Below are positions 32,338 to 43,870 of a stretch of DNA of 64,000 nt, piece after piece. This DNA is from Thinopyrum elongatum (taxonomy: Eukaryota > Streptophyta > Magnoliopsida > Poales > Poaceae), in NCBI GenBank assembly GCA_011799875.1, contig CM022297.1, positions 441,489,292 through 441,553,291 on the forward strand. The letters are read 5' to 3'. The notes below the pieces were generated by a model, which saw only the letters and a list, made by a program, of their open reading frames with translations, did not search any database and had not been told where the DNA came from. Each line of letters starts with the position of its first letter. Position 1 is the first letter of the stretch. A program made the translations under genes and the position numbers.

Positions 32338-33901
32338 ACTCCCCCAAGCTTAGACCTCGCTTGTCCTCAAGCGAAAACCGAAATCGATAAATATGTCCAC
32401 ATGTTTAGAGATAGAGGTGTCGATAAAATAACGTACGGACATGAGGGCATCATGATCATCTTTAGAATAGCAACATATATTGACATATAATTTCTTATGC
32501 TAAAGTGACAATTCATTCACAAGGTAAAGTATGAATCAGAAACTTTATTGAAAACTAACAAACTATGATCTCGGTCATTGAAGCAATTGCAATTTATCAT
32601 AATGTGGGAAAGAGTCAATATAAGAGCTTTTCAGCAAGTTCACATACTCAACCATCATTTAGTCTTTCACAATTGCTAACACTCACGTGATACTTATGGG
32701 TTCAAAGCCTCAGTCGGACACAGAGAAAGATAGGGGCTTATAGTTTTGCCTCCCAACCTTTTACCTCAAAGGTAAAGTCAACAATAATACTTTATGATGT
32801 CCTACATCCGAGTGGGTATATATATTTGGATCTTCCCCAACATATAGTGCTTGCCAAAAGAAAAAGTGTAAAAAGGAATAGGTGAAGATCACCATGACTC
32901 TTATATAGCGGTAGAAAGTAAAAGTAAAAGATAGGCCCTTCGCAGAGGGAAGCAGAGGTTGTCATGTGCTTTTATGGTTGGATGCACAAAATCTTAATGC
33001 AAAAGAACGTCACTTTATATTGCCCCTTGTGATAAAGAACTTTATTATGCAGTCCGTCGCTTTTATTTCTTCCATATCACAAGTTTGTATAAAGTTTATT
33101 TTCCTCACACTAATAGATCATACATATTTAGAGAGCAATTTTTATTGCTTGCACCGATGACTATTTACTTGAGGAATCTTACTCAATCCATAGGTAGGTA
33201 TGGTGTACTCTCATGGCAAAACTGGGTTTAGGGATGTTTGGATGCACAAGTAGTATCTCTACTTGGTGCAAAGGATTTGGCTAGCATAAGAGAGAAGAGC
33301 AAGCTCAACATGTTGGAGGGTCCATAATAATATAACTTCTATTCGGATATAAAGAAACATAACTCATTATGTTGTCTTCCTTGTCCAACATCAACTTTTT
33401 GGCATGTCATATTTTAATGAGTGATCACAATTACAAAAGATGTCCAAGATAGTATATTTATATGTGAGACCTCTCTTTCTTTATCACTTCCTATTAATTT
33501 CAACAATGACCAAAACTATGTTTGTCAACTCTCAACAACTTTTATTCATCAAACTCTTTATATGTGAAGTCATCACTCTCCATAAGATCAATATATGATC
33601 TTTTTATTTCTTTTATTCTATTCTTTTTCTTTATTTTTTTTCAAGATCATAGCAAGAAAGCGAAGCCCTCAACTCAAAACTACTCTTTATTATATATCTC
33701 TCGGACTCAATTACATAGAAGGGACATAAAGCAAAACTCAAAGCTAGATCATACTAAAAACTTTTATTCTACTAGATCAAGATATAACCAAAAGGGTCGA
33801 ACTAAGAAAAACGATAAAGGTAAAGATGTGATGGTGATACGATACCGGGGCACCTCCCCCAAGCTTGGCACAAGCCAAGGGGAGTGCCCATACCCATGTA
33901 T
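32338..33901 (-). other. 3' untranslated region of G2
   Basis: About 1.56 kb, no credible coding frame. Polypurine tract beside 32338 (minus strand AAGCTTGGGGGAGT). Sequence family shared with the 3' untranslated regions of G1 and H. Confidence 0.75.
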
Positions 33902-34315
33902 TTAGATTTCTTTCTTCGGAGGTGGTGATGATAGAGTTGTTGATGTTGGATCCTTCTTCCTTAGCTTGCGCTTGAGGATAGAATTTTCCTCCCTTAAATC
34001 ATCGATCTCCTTCTCAAGCCCTAATATCCTTTTGCATAGCTCCTATTTGTTTTCCTGCAAGAGACGAAAAGGAATAAACTCGATCTTAGGTTTCCTTGCT
34101 TTATTAGGGAGACTTGACTTTTTGAACTCCACGTGCATGTCCCCAGGTTGGGGTAGTGGGACTTCATCTTCTTCAGAGCTTGTCTCCTCCTTTCCCTTTG
34201 GATCATAGTCTTCTTCTTCCGTGGTCCAACCATAATGTTCCACGTCTCCGTATGCCTTTGGGTTTGTGATATAATCAGCTATATAGCTCTCTCCCTCTGA
34301 ATCTTGGGACGACAT
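33902..34315 (-). pseudogene. Accessory ORF downstream of integrase in G2 (acidic, coiled-coil; one stop)
   Basis: Minus-strand frame from ATG at 34315 (MSSQDSEGESYIADY) to TAA at 33902, 138 codons including the stop. The N-terminal half is acidic (EEEDYDPKGKEETSSEEDE). The C-terminal half looks like a coiled coil with heptad-spaced Leu/Ile (LEKEIDDLREENSILKRKL), ending in Ser/Pro-rich sequence. An in-frame TAG near 34045 follows ...LLQENK and is one C-to-T change from CAG. It lies about 330 bp beyond the integrase stop, where some Athila-lineage elements carry an env-like ORF. It has no signal peptide or membrane segment, so it is not env-like by sequence. Function unknown. Confidence 0.6.
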
Positions 34316-34641
34316 ATTTTCAGATCTGGCAGTCAAAACAACACGAAACAAGAACAAGGGATTCTACCGTGGTACGGTGGTCAAAACCTTCGGGTGATTA
34401 TATAATGAATTTTTACCGACCAAAAGAAGTGTTGTGCAAGAAAACGGAGTCTGGAGGGCACACGAGGTGGCGACAAGGTACAGGGGCGCGCCCAGGGGGG
34501 TAGGGCACGCCCCCTGCCTTGCCGCTTCCTCGTGCACTCTTCGGACTACTTTTAATTTTCCTAATTTTTTAAATATTACAAAACGGAGAAAAATTGCTAT
34601 TGGAAAAGTTTTGGAGTCGGTTTACTTACCGTACCACATAC
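34316..34641 (-). other. Spacer between integrase and accessory ORF of G2
   Basis: 326 bp without a coding frame. Contains a GC-rich segment at about 34475-34540 resembling the GC-rich part of the G and H LTRs. Nothing else seen. Confidence 0.5.
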
Positions 34642-35874
34642 CTATTCCTTTTCGGAGTCTGAAACATTCTGGAAAGTATCCCTTATGTACTCCTCCAGTG
34701 TTACGGTATTAATAATATTTGTATCAACATTTACGGGAGTACCTGAAATATAATGTTTGATTCTTTGCCCGTTTACCACCTTCGGGTTAGTGCCTTCGGC
34801 GTTGTTGATCTTGATGGCACCGGAACGATAAACCTCCTCGATAATGTAAGGACCTTCCCATTTAGAGAGAAGCTTTCCTGCAAAAAATCTTAAACGAGAG
34901 TTGTATAGCAAAACATAATCACCTACATTAAACTCACGCTTTTGTATCCTTTTGTCATGCCATCTTTTAACTTTTTCTTTAAACAACTTGGCATTCTCAT
35001 AGGCTTGGGTTCTCCACTCATCAAGCGAGCTTATGTCAAATAACCTCTTCTCACCGGCAAGTTTGAAATCATAATTGAGCTCTTTAATTGCCCAATAAGC
35101 TTTATGTTCTAGTTCTAGAGGTAAGTGACATGCTTTTCCATAAACCATTTTATACGGAGACATACCCATAGGATTTTTATATGCAGTTCTATAAGCCCAT
35201 AATGCATCAACAAGTTTCTTAGACCAATTCTTTCTAGATCTATTAACACTTTTTTGCAAGATCAATTTAATCTCTCTATTGCTCAATTCTACTTTCCCAC
35301 TAGACTGAGGATGATATGGAGATGCAATTCTATGGTTGACATCATATTTAGCAAGCATTTTACGGAAAGCACCATGAATAAAGTGTGAACCACCATCAGT
35401 CATTAAATATCTAGGGACTCCAAACCTCGGGAAAATAACTTCTTTAAGCATTTTAATAGAAGTGTTATGATCAGCACTACTAATTGGAATAGCTTCTACC
35501 CACTTAGTAACGTAATCAACAACAACTAAGATATGTGTATACCCATTAGAGGAAGGAAAAGGTCCCATATAATCAAAACCCCACACATCAAATGGTTCAA
35601 TAACAAGTGAATAATTCATAGGCATTTCCTGACGTCTACTAATATTACCAATTCTTTGACATTCATCACAAGACAAGACAAACTTACGAGCATCCTTGAA
35701 GAGAGTACGCCAATAAAAACTAGATTGTAATACCTTGTGTGCAGTTCTATCTCCAGCATGGTGTCCTCCGTAGGCCTCGGAGTGACACTTGCGTAGGATC
35801 TGTTCCTGTTCATGCTCAGGTACACAACGTCTAACAACACCATCTACTCCTTCTTTATAAAGGTGTGGATCATC
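34642..35874 (-). pseudogene. Integrase domain of G2 pol
   Basis: Continues the same frame as the upstream RT-RNase H after an in-frame TGA at 35875-35877. Contains the C-x2-C half of the zinc-binding domain (SCDECQRIG), the catalytic core with D (GFDYMGPFPSSNG), D (LMTDGGSHF) and E (HPQSSGKVELSNRE), then a C-terminal domain ending at a stop at 34642. Integrase would join the element's cDNA ends to host DNA. All three catalytic residues are present. The upstream TGA (expected TGG, Trp) separates this domain from the rest of pol. Confidence 0.9.
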
Positions 35875-38440
35875 TCAAAAGTAATGTCTTAAATCATAGA
35901 AAAACTTTTTCTTTTGCTGGTATGTGAAACTAGGTGGTATAAATTTATCAACGATGTAATTAGCATAATCAGCATACCATGGAGTGTTACGAGAAGCATT
36001 TATGACAGCTAATTGCTCATCAGGAAAGCTATCATCAATAGGCAGTGGGTCATCAAGAAGATTTTCTAACCTAGACAAGTTGTCTACAACGGGGTTCTCA
36101 GCTCCCTTTCTATCAATAATATGCAAATCAAATTCTTGCAGCAGGAGAACCCATCTAATAAGTCTAGGTTTAGCATCTTTCTTTTCCATAAGATATTTAA
36201 TAGTAGCATGATCAGTGTGAACAGTTACTTTGGAATCAATAATATAAGATCTGAAGTTGTCACAAGCAAAAACAACTGCTAAAAATTCTTTTTCAGTAGT
36301 AGCATAATTTCTCTGGGCACTGTCTAGAGTTTTACTAGCATAATGAATAACATTCAATTTCTTATCAACTCTTTGTCCTAAAATAGCACCAACAGCATAA
36401 TCACTAGCATCACACTTAATTTCAAAGGGTAAATTCCAATCAGGTGGTTGAACAATAGGTGCAGAAATCAAGGCTTTCTTAAGTATTTCAAATGCTTCTA
36501 CACAATCCTCATCAAAAACAAAATGGACATCTTTTTGCAAGAGATTAGTGAGAGGCCTAGAAATTTTAGAGAAGTCTTTAATAAACCTCCTATAGAAACC
36601 AGCATGACCAAGGAAACTTCTTATACCTTTGATATCTGTAGGACACGGCATCTTTTCAATAGCATCTACTGTAGCTTTATCAACTTCAATACCTCTTTCA
36701 GAAATTTTATGCCCCAAGACAATACCTTCATTAACCATGAAGTGGCACTTCTCCCAATTCAAAACAAGATTAGTTTCTTCACATCTCTGCAAAACTCGAT
36801 CAAGGTTGCTTAAGCAATCATCAAAAGAAGTTCCGTAAACGGAGAAATCATCCATGAAAACCTCAACAATCTTTTCACAAAAGTCAGAGAATATATCATT
36901 CATACATCTTTGAAAGGTGGCAGGTGCATTGCATAAACCAAAAGGCATACGTCTATAAGCAAAAGTACCGAAAGGGCAAGTAAAAGTGGTCTTTTCTTGG
37001 TCCTCTTTTGACACAGGTATTTGAGAAAAACCAGAATAACCATCTACAAAGCAAAAATGTGTATGTTTGGACAGTCTTTCTAGCATTTGATCAATAAAAG
37101 TTAGAGGGTAATGATCTTTTCTAGTAGCTTTGTTTAATTTATGAAAATCAATTACCATCCTATAACCTGTAACAATTCTTTGTGGAATCAATTCATTCTT
37201 ATCATTGGGAACAATAGTAATACCTCCCTTCTTAGGGACACAATGAACATGACTCACCCATCTACTATCAGCAATAGGATAAATTATACCTGCCTCCAGA
37301 AGCTTCAGTATTTCATTTCTTACCACTTCTTTCATCTTAGGATTTAACCGTCGTTGATGATCAACAACTGGTTTAGCGTCAGGCTCCATATTAATTTTAT
37401 GCTGACATAGAGTAGGGCTAATTCCCTTAAGATCATCAACAGTATATCCAATAGCAGCACGGTGCTTCCTCAGAGTTTTCAATAATTTCTTTTCTTCATG
37501 CTCTGAAAGGTTAGCACTAATAATAATAGGATATATCTTATTCTCATCAAGATAAGCATATTTCAAAGTATCAGGTAGTTGTTTAAGCTCAAACACGGTA
37601 TCACCCTTGGGTGGAGGAGGATCCCCAAGAATCTCAACAGGCAAATTGTGTTTCAAAACAGGCATTTGACTAAAGAATATTTCATCTAATTCTTTTCTTT
37701 CATTCATAAATATATCATTTTCATGGTCTAGCAAATATTGCACTAAAGGATCAGTAGGAGGCATGGCAATAGAAGCAAGACTAATAATTTCATCTTTACT
37801 AGGCAATTCCTTATCATGGGGTTGTCTATGAAATTTAGAGAAATTAAAATCATGAGACACATCCCCAAAACTTACAGTAACAATTTCTTTCTCACAGTCT
37901 ATCTTAGCATTGACAGTGTTCAAGAAAGGTCTACCAAATATAATGGGACAAAAATCATCTGGTGGGGAGCCAAGAAAAAGGAAATCAGTAGGGTATTTTA
38001 TTTTCCCACACAAGACTTCAACATCTCTAACAATCCCAATTGGTGATATAGTATCTCTATTGGCAAGCTTAATAGTAACATCAATATCTTCTATCTCAGC
38101 AGGTGCAATATCATTCATAATTTCTTGATATAAAGTAAAAGGAATTGCACTCACACTAGCACCCACATCACATAAGCCATGATAACAATGATCTCCTATT
38201 TTAACAGAAACAACAGGCATGCCAACGATAGGTCTATGCTTATCGTTAATATCGGGTTTAGCAATTCTAGCGGCTTCATCACAGAAATAAATAACATGCC
38301 CATCAATATTATCGACCAAGAGATCTTTAACCATAGCAATACTAGGTTCAACTTTAATTTGTTCAGGGGGTGAAGTTGTTCTAGTATAACTCTTACGAAC
38401 CACAGTTGAAGCTTTAGTATGATCATTTATTCTAACAGGG
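35875..38440 (-). pseudogene. Protease, reverse transcriptase and RNase H of G2
   Basis: A frame of about 850 codons. Protease: [11 protein letters not shown] with D-V-G-A in place of the usual D-S/T-G, plus [10 protein letters not shown]. Reverse transcriptase: [39 protein letters not shown] and the catalytic box [10 protein letters not shown] (F-M-D-D). RNase [16 protein letters not shown], then [11 protein letters not shown] and [11 protein letters not shown]. The motifs are of the Athila/Tat branch. The frame is separated from gag by a one-base frameshift at about 38440 and from integrase by TGA at 35875-35877. Apart from these lesions it is the best preserved pol in the window. Confidence 0.92.
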
Positions 38441-39084
38441 AAGGCAGTTTCTCAATATAAGCAGTAGGAACAATAGGATCAACATTATAAGTAATACTTT
38501 CTTCTTCAACTTTAATAGGTTCTACAACTTTCACTTCAATGGGAGGATGATATTTAAACCACTTCTCCTTGGGGAGATCAACATGGGTAGCAAATAATTC
38601 ACAAAAAGAAGCTACTATCTCAGAGTCAAGTCCATATTTAGTGCTAAATTCATGAAAAGCATCGGTATCCATAAAAGATTTAACACAATAAAACTTGAGG
38701 TTTATACCTGACTCCTTACCTTCGTCGAGTTCCCAATCTTCAGAGTTGCGTTTAATTCTTTCCAATAAATCTCATTTGAATTCAATAGTCTTCTTCATAA
38801 AAGAACCAGTAAAAGAAGTATCGAGCATGGATTGATCATTACGAGAAAGCCGAGCATAAAAATTCTGAATAATAATTTATCTTGAGAGCTCATGATTGGG
38901 GCATGAATATAACATTGACTTAAGCCTCCCCCAAGATTGAGCGATACCTTCTCCTTCACGAGGCCAAAAATTATATATATAATTCCTATCACGATGAATC
39001 AGATGCATAGGATAAAACTTTTGATGAAATTCCAATTTCAATCGGTTGTAGTTCCATGATCCAATATCATCACATAGCCTATAC
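38427..39084 (-). pseudogene. gag of G2, 3' part (left of E2)
   Basis: Continues the Gag frame from the E2 insertion point: RLCDDIGSWNYNRLKLEF follows directly on the ...ALTWY of 52417-52714. Two in-frame stops: TAA at 38877-38879 and TGA at 38772-38774 (expected Trp). It ends with the frameshift into protease. No CCHC zinc knuckle is visible, as in many Athila-lineage Gag proteins. Confidence 0.85.
39080..39084 (+). repeat. Left target-site duplication of E2 (TATAC)
   Basis: TATAC before the E2 LTR start, repeated at 52417-52421. Removing E2 and one copy restores the G2 gag frame. Confidence 0.95.
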
Positions 39085-40689
39085 TGTAACACCCCTATGT
39101 AACCTAGCACTGTGACTCTCTGTTAAACATGCCAAATCATCATCTATGCAATGCTTGATCACAGTGTTAGCTCAACTCAATTCAAATTTCTCTCTGCAAA
39201 TCAATTCAAATTCAAGTGCAAAATAAAGTTGCTCAAAGTTTGCTGGAAAAATGTTCACCATATAGCAAATATTCCATAACATTTATTTGTTAAGGAATAC
39301 AACATCACTCTTATGCAAAGATGAACAGTAGCAATTAAAACAGAACAATTCCAGCATATTTAAATGCTATTCCTATGATGAAAATTTCAAATGGATTCGA
39401 ATAAATCCCAAGCTTATGGTGGCAGTGCACCACTGACCCTTGTATTTGTTTTCACCAGTGGCACATTTTTGCAAAAGATAATGATTGCAAAAGAAAATGC
39501 AAAAGGCTACTGCTAAAAGAAAACAGAAAATAAAAATGAAAAAGGCCTAACAGGCTGGGCTAAGTGCACAGTGCACTCAACCCAGTCCAGCCGGCCCATC
39601 TCTCTCTCCTCCCGCTCTCTCTCCTGTGCATGTCGACGCACGCCTGGACGCGCCGGCGAGCGCCGCTCGAACGACGACAGCGCGACGCCCACCGACGCTA
39701 TAGGATCGGCCGAAGGGATAAGGGAGACCCCGTCCACTCCCTCGACGTTCCTATCCATTCCCCCCTCCTCCATCATCTCTCTTCCTCTAGATCCCAACCT
39801 CGCCCGACGCGCTCGCCGCCACACCTCCGACGAAACCGCGGCCAACGGCCTCCGCTCGTCCCTCCGAGCGGTCCACACTCTCCGTCTCCGTCGACCACGT
39901 CTCCCCGTCGAGCCACGCGGCGCCGGACGCCTCCAGGAACTGCCCCGACCTCTTCTTCCTCCTCGGATCGTCGGAACGCAGCCAGCGTGATTCACCACCT
40001 CTGCAGCTCCTAAACCACCACCGAGCCTCCTTGTGCTCCGCGGTGAGCTCGCCTTCCCTCCCCTTCTGTTTCCGCTCTTAATCTGTAGCCGTAACGCCGC
40101 CACCGCCCTCGTTCTGCTCTGGCCGAAGCGTGCCATCACGGTGGAGCTCATAGCCGTGGCAATCGGCCGTCCCAGGGCCAGCTGAGCACATGTGTGTGCT
40201 CAGGGCCTCTCCGCGGAGCCGCCTGACCCATTCACTTGTTGGACACGACCTCCCGTGCGCTCTTCGCTCGAAGCCCGAACTTCGGCAGCCGCCGTGAGCT
40301 CGATTCCGGCGGCCGCAGTCCACTCCAGCCCCTTCCGCCTGTCCCAACGGATGCGCGCGAACACCATCTACCCGTAGCCGCAAACCACGCTCGAAACCGT
40401 CGATCGTAGCGCAATCCCGAGCCCCCGCCGCGTTTCTGCCGTCGTCGGAGCACGCGCCGGCGTTTAAACGCTGGTGGGCCTCTGTCGCGTGGACCCCGCG
40501 CGTCAGGGGATTAGCTAACGCTAATCGCCTCGCTAACAGCCTCTGACAGTGGGCCCCGCTCCTGTAGCACTTAGCTTAGGCACTAATTAAATCACTAACT
40601 AAAACTATTATTAGTCCCACTGACAGTTCGGGCCCACGGGCTAAAAAGATTAATAAGGTTAATCTAAATACTTTTTTTATAAGCAGTGG

Positions 40690-40806
40690 TTGACCACTGG
40701 GTCCCACTGGACCCAGTTGACTGGTCAACCAGCTGACTGGATCAGTCCAGTCACTGACTGGTGGGTCCAGTGGACCCCCTTTGACTGGTCAAGCCCTCAG
40801 TTGACT
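40690..40806 (+). promoter_or_regulatory. Cluster of W-box cores in the E2 5' LTR
   Basis: TTGAC(C/T) occurs on either strand at 40690, 40717, 40723 (reverse), 40781, 40787 (reverse) and 40801: six in 117 bp, partly as palindromic TTGACTGGTCAA pairs. Two TGATGTCA motifs follow. The E1 LTRs have a similar cluster (about 6866-6906). W-boxes are bound by WRKY factors in plants; use here is inference. Confidence 0.45.
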
Positions 40807-41574
40807 TGCTGATGCAACAGTGATGTCATGCTGATGTCATAATCCATTTCTGTTAAATAAATAAATCGAAAAATGTTTAAAACTTTAGAAAATCATAGAA
40901 ATTAAACCGTAGCTCAGATCGAAAAACTTTATATATGAAAGTTGCTCAGACCGACGAGACGAATCCGACCATGTCATCTGTTTCCGTGTCGGGACCCTCT
41001 ACGAAGGTGAACCCACAACTTTTAGCCTATTTTCGGTAGATGAATAGTGCATATACACCGGTTAATAATTCCAACTTAAATCCTAAAATAACTAATATGA
41101 TTTAGACATGTCTTTAGGCAACCCTGCACTGCACGTTAACATAGCATGCTCTGTGTTGCATATGTTTGATGTGTATTTATTTGTTTCCTCCCCCTCTTCT
41201 CTCTCGGTAGACCCCGACACCGACGCTGCTCCGGAGACCGACGACACCGTTGACGAGCTTGCCTTTGCCACCGAGCAACCAGGCAAACACCCCCCCCCCC
41301 TTTGAGCATGCCTATATCGCCTTTTCTCTTCTTTCTTGTGCTTGCATTAGAATTGCTGCTGCTACTGCTTTACCTATTCTGATGCATAGCCTGTTTATTG
41401 TAACCTGCTATTGATACCTTACCTACTTATCCTAAACTGCTTAGTATAGGCTGGATAGAGACCCCAGTGACCCCACTTGTCCCAGTTGCCCTGCTGGATC
41501 TTCGGAAGACTCGACGACCAGACCCCAGCACCGCACATCACCCCCTAGTTGTACGACACTGCAGCGTTACTATC

Positions 41575-41790
41575 GAGTGCCAAGGGTGATACCTCATTTA
41601 GCACTTCTCATGTTAACTCTGTAGAGTAGCTATTTGGACGTGGTCATCGAGAGTGATTCCTCCTTCACCACTCCCGATAACGACGCCGTCGTGCAACACC
41701 TCAAGTGTGAACCTCTAGGGTGATTCCTCCTGAGTTCACCTTGACGACAACATCATGTGAAATCCATCGAGGGTGATTCCTCAGTTTTCC
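41575..41790 (+). promoter_or_regulatory. Array of four stem-loop modules in the E2 5' LTR
   Basis: Cores related to GAGGGTGATTCCTC at 41582, 41650, 41716 and 41770, with framing inverted arms such as AGTGC/GCACT (41576 and 41601) and GTGTGAAC/GTTCACC (41705 and 41734). Same order as in E1. The 3' LTR copy is at about 50740-50960. Confidence 0.6.
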
Positions 41791-43248
41791 CCCTGGTGTT
41801 TGGACACACAGTTACTATGACTTTAACCATGAACCATGATAAAGTCGGGTCGGCCCATTGGGGTACCTGCACGAGCATGTGATGCGATTGATGTGTAGTC
41901 GGGTGACCAGAGAGAGTACCCGCGAGATAATTATGAGGCGTGGCCGGGCATTCCTAGCCCTTGCCGCAAGTCCTCGAGACGGGGCGACGGGGTCACATTG
42001 ATCGTGAGTCTCTACTCGTTATCGTGCGCTCCTAATTCACTAACGGTTTGGATATTTGATTCGAGTGGGCCTCTGGCCCGATAGCACTAACCATCACGTG
42101 GGAACAGTTATGGGCACTATGCGTCGTATGCATCAGCCGAAGCTTAATGGACGTCAGCGATTGAGTGGCGCACGCTGGGTTGGACCGCGTTAAGCACCCT
42201 CCGTTGTACTGGAGGCTGCTAGGTCTACTCACCGGCCGCATACGCAACGTGCAGGAGTGCCCAGGGCGATGGCCCAAGACCCCTAGGGGCATAGGTTTAG
42301 TCCGGCGTGCTAACCTTTCTGTTAAGCCTAGGTCGGGTTGCGGCGTATCATTTGGCCGAGGCTGGGCATGACCCAGTAAAGTGTGTCTGGCCGGAGTTAA
42401 TCGAGCATGGTGGGTAAGTTGGTGCACCCCTGCTGGGAAGAACTAATCTATGCATAGCCGGATCCTTGGTAACGGACGCTCCGAGTTGTATCCTGATCGA
42501 TACAACTAGAACTGGATACTTGAGATGAGAAATGGATACTAGGGCTCTGGGATTGCTTTCTCACAGGGAGTCGAGAAAGGATCTCTGGCCGAGGTTGATA
42601 CTTAATGTTACTACTACTTTATGTTGTACTAATCTACACTCTTCTAATGCTGCAAGACCGCTGAAGATGCTAGTCTTCGATAGGACTAGGCCTTCCCTCT
42701 ATTCTGGCATTTCTGCAGCCCAGTCCACATATACAGCCCTTCTTTGATAATGTTGCATATGTAGTGTAGATCCTTGCTTGCTGAGTACTTCGGATGAGTA
42801 CTCATGGTTGCTTTGCTTCCTCTTTTCCCCCTTTTCCCTTTTGATGCAACCAGACGACGGAGCCCCGGAGTCAGCTGCCCCCACCGACGACTACTACTAC
42901 CACCCCGAGGGTGGTTACTACTATGAGCTTGCCGACGACCAGGAGTAGGATCGGAGGGTCCCAGGCAGGAGGCCTGCGCCTTTCGATCATAGCTTTTGTT
43001 TTGCCCCGCCTTTCTAAAGGCTTATCTGTTTCTGTTTCATATCTGTACTCAGATATCTGATGCTTCCGCTGACGCTTGTATGCGAGCTTATGTATTTGAG
43101 CCCTCGAGGCCCCTGGCTGGTAATATAATGCTTGTATGCCTTTATTTATGTTTTAGAGTTGTGTTGTGATATCTTCAAGTGAGTCCTTAGGCTTGATCAT
43201 GTGCATTTGCATGTATGATTAGTGCATGATTAAGCCGGGGTCGTCACA

Positions 43249-43870
43249 GGTTGGTATCAGATCCGACTGCCTGTAGGATCCCCCTTTTCTAACTCCTTGG
43301 CCAAAGTTGAGTCTTGTCAATGAAAAACCGTCTTACTAACATGGCTGTGTGGCTTACGGGCCCACGTCGCCAATTGGGTGGTATTAGGATCTTTTATTCC
43401 TCGTCTATACTCTGGGACTCTGATCTCTCTTCTATTCGGGTTAAAAATTTTACTAACTCCAACATTAGGTTCTCGTGATCACATCCACCCGGAGTTCTGA
43501 AATTACCCCCCCCCCCTTTCTTCAAGATTTGTGGGCCAGGTTCTGCTTGCAGGATCCTTTTATCGAGGGCACCCTGTGTTGTCACTTGCAGATTCCTCGC
43601 ACCAACAGTTTTTTACGGCGTTGATGTAGCCTTTGCTATGTCTCGTTGTGCACTTCCTCACCGCGTGCCTGCGTGCCGCCTAGCATGTCTAGCTGTTAAA
43701 TTTACGCCGTTATGTTGTCCGCATGTAACCGACTCTGTGTATGGATCTGTATGTCTTAATTGACTACTGTTAAGTATCTATTACACTGCTCAATTATTGT
43801 CGTGTTACATCATGCTTGTCGCTAAACACTCGCAATTGCTTTTACTAAACTACCCCTGTTGAAACTTAAC
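43249..43870 (+). other. Primer binding site and 5' leader of E2
   Basis: TTGGTATCAGATCCG begins at 43251; positions from 43252 complement initiator tRNA-Met, with one mismatch to the E1 site. The rest is leader sequence with no coding frame and a C run at about 43505-43518. Confidence 0.8.

Larger units (their letters stand above)
39085..43248 (+). repeat. 5' LTR of E2 (4164 bp)
   Basis: TGTAACACCCCTATG... to ...GGGGTCGTCACA. Contains a GC-rich block (about 39600-40560), a cluster of TTGAC(C/T) motifs (40690-40806) and the stem-loop array (about 41575-41790). Confidence 0.95.

Noticed and set aside
39564..40377. Pro/Ser/Arg-rich frames resembling a proline-rich protein
   Set aside because: GC-rich LTR segment of E2, duplicated at 48754-49596. 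Frames differ between the two copies.
42532..42747. 71-codon frame repeated at 51700-51915
   Set aside because: Part of the two E2 LTRs, with no domain. Conservation reflects LTR identity.
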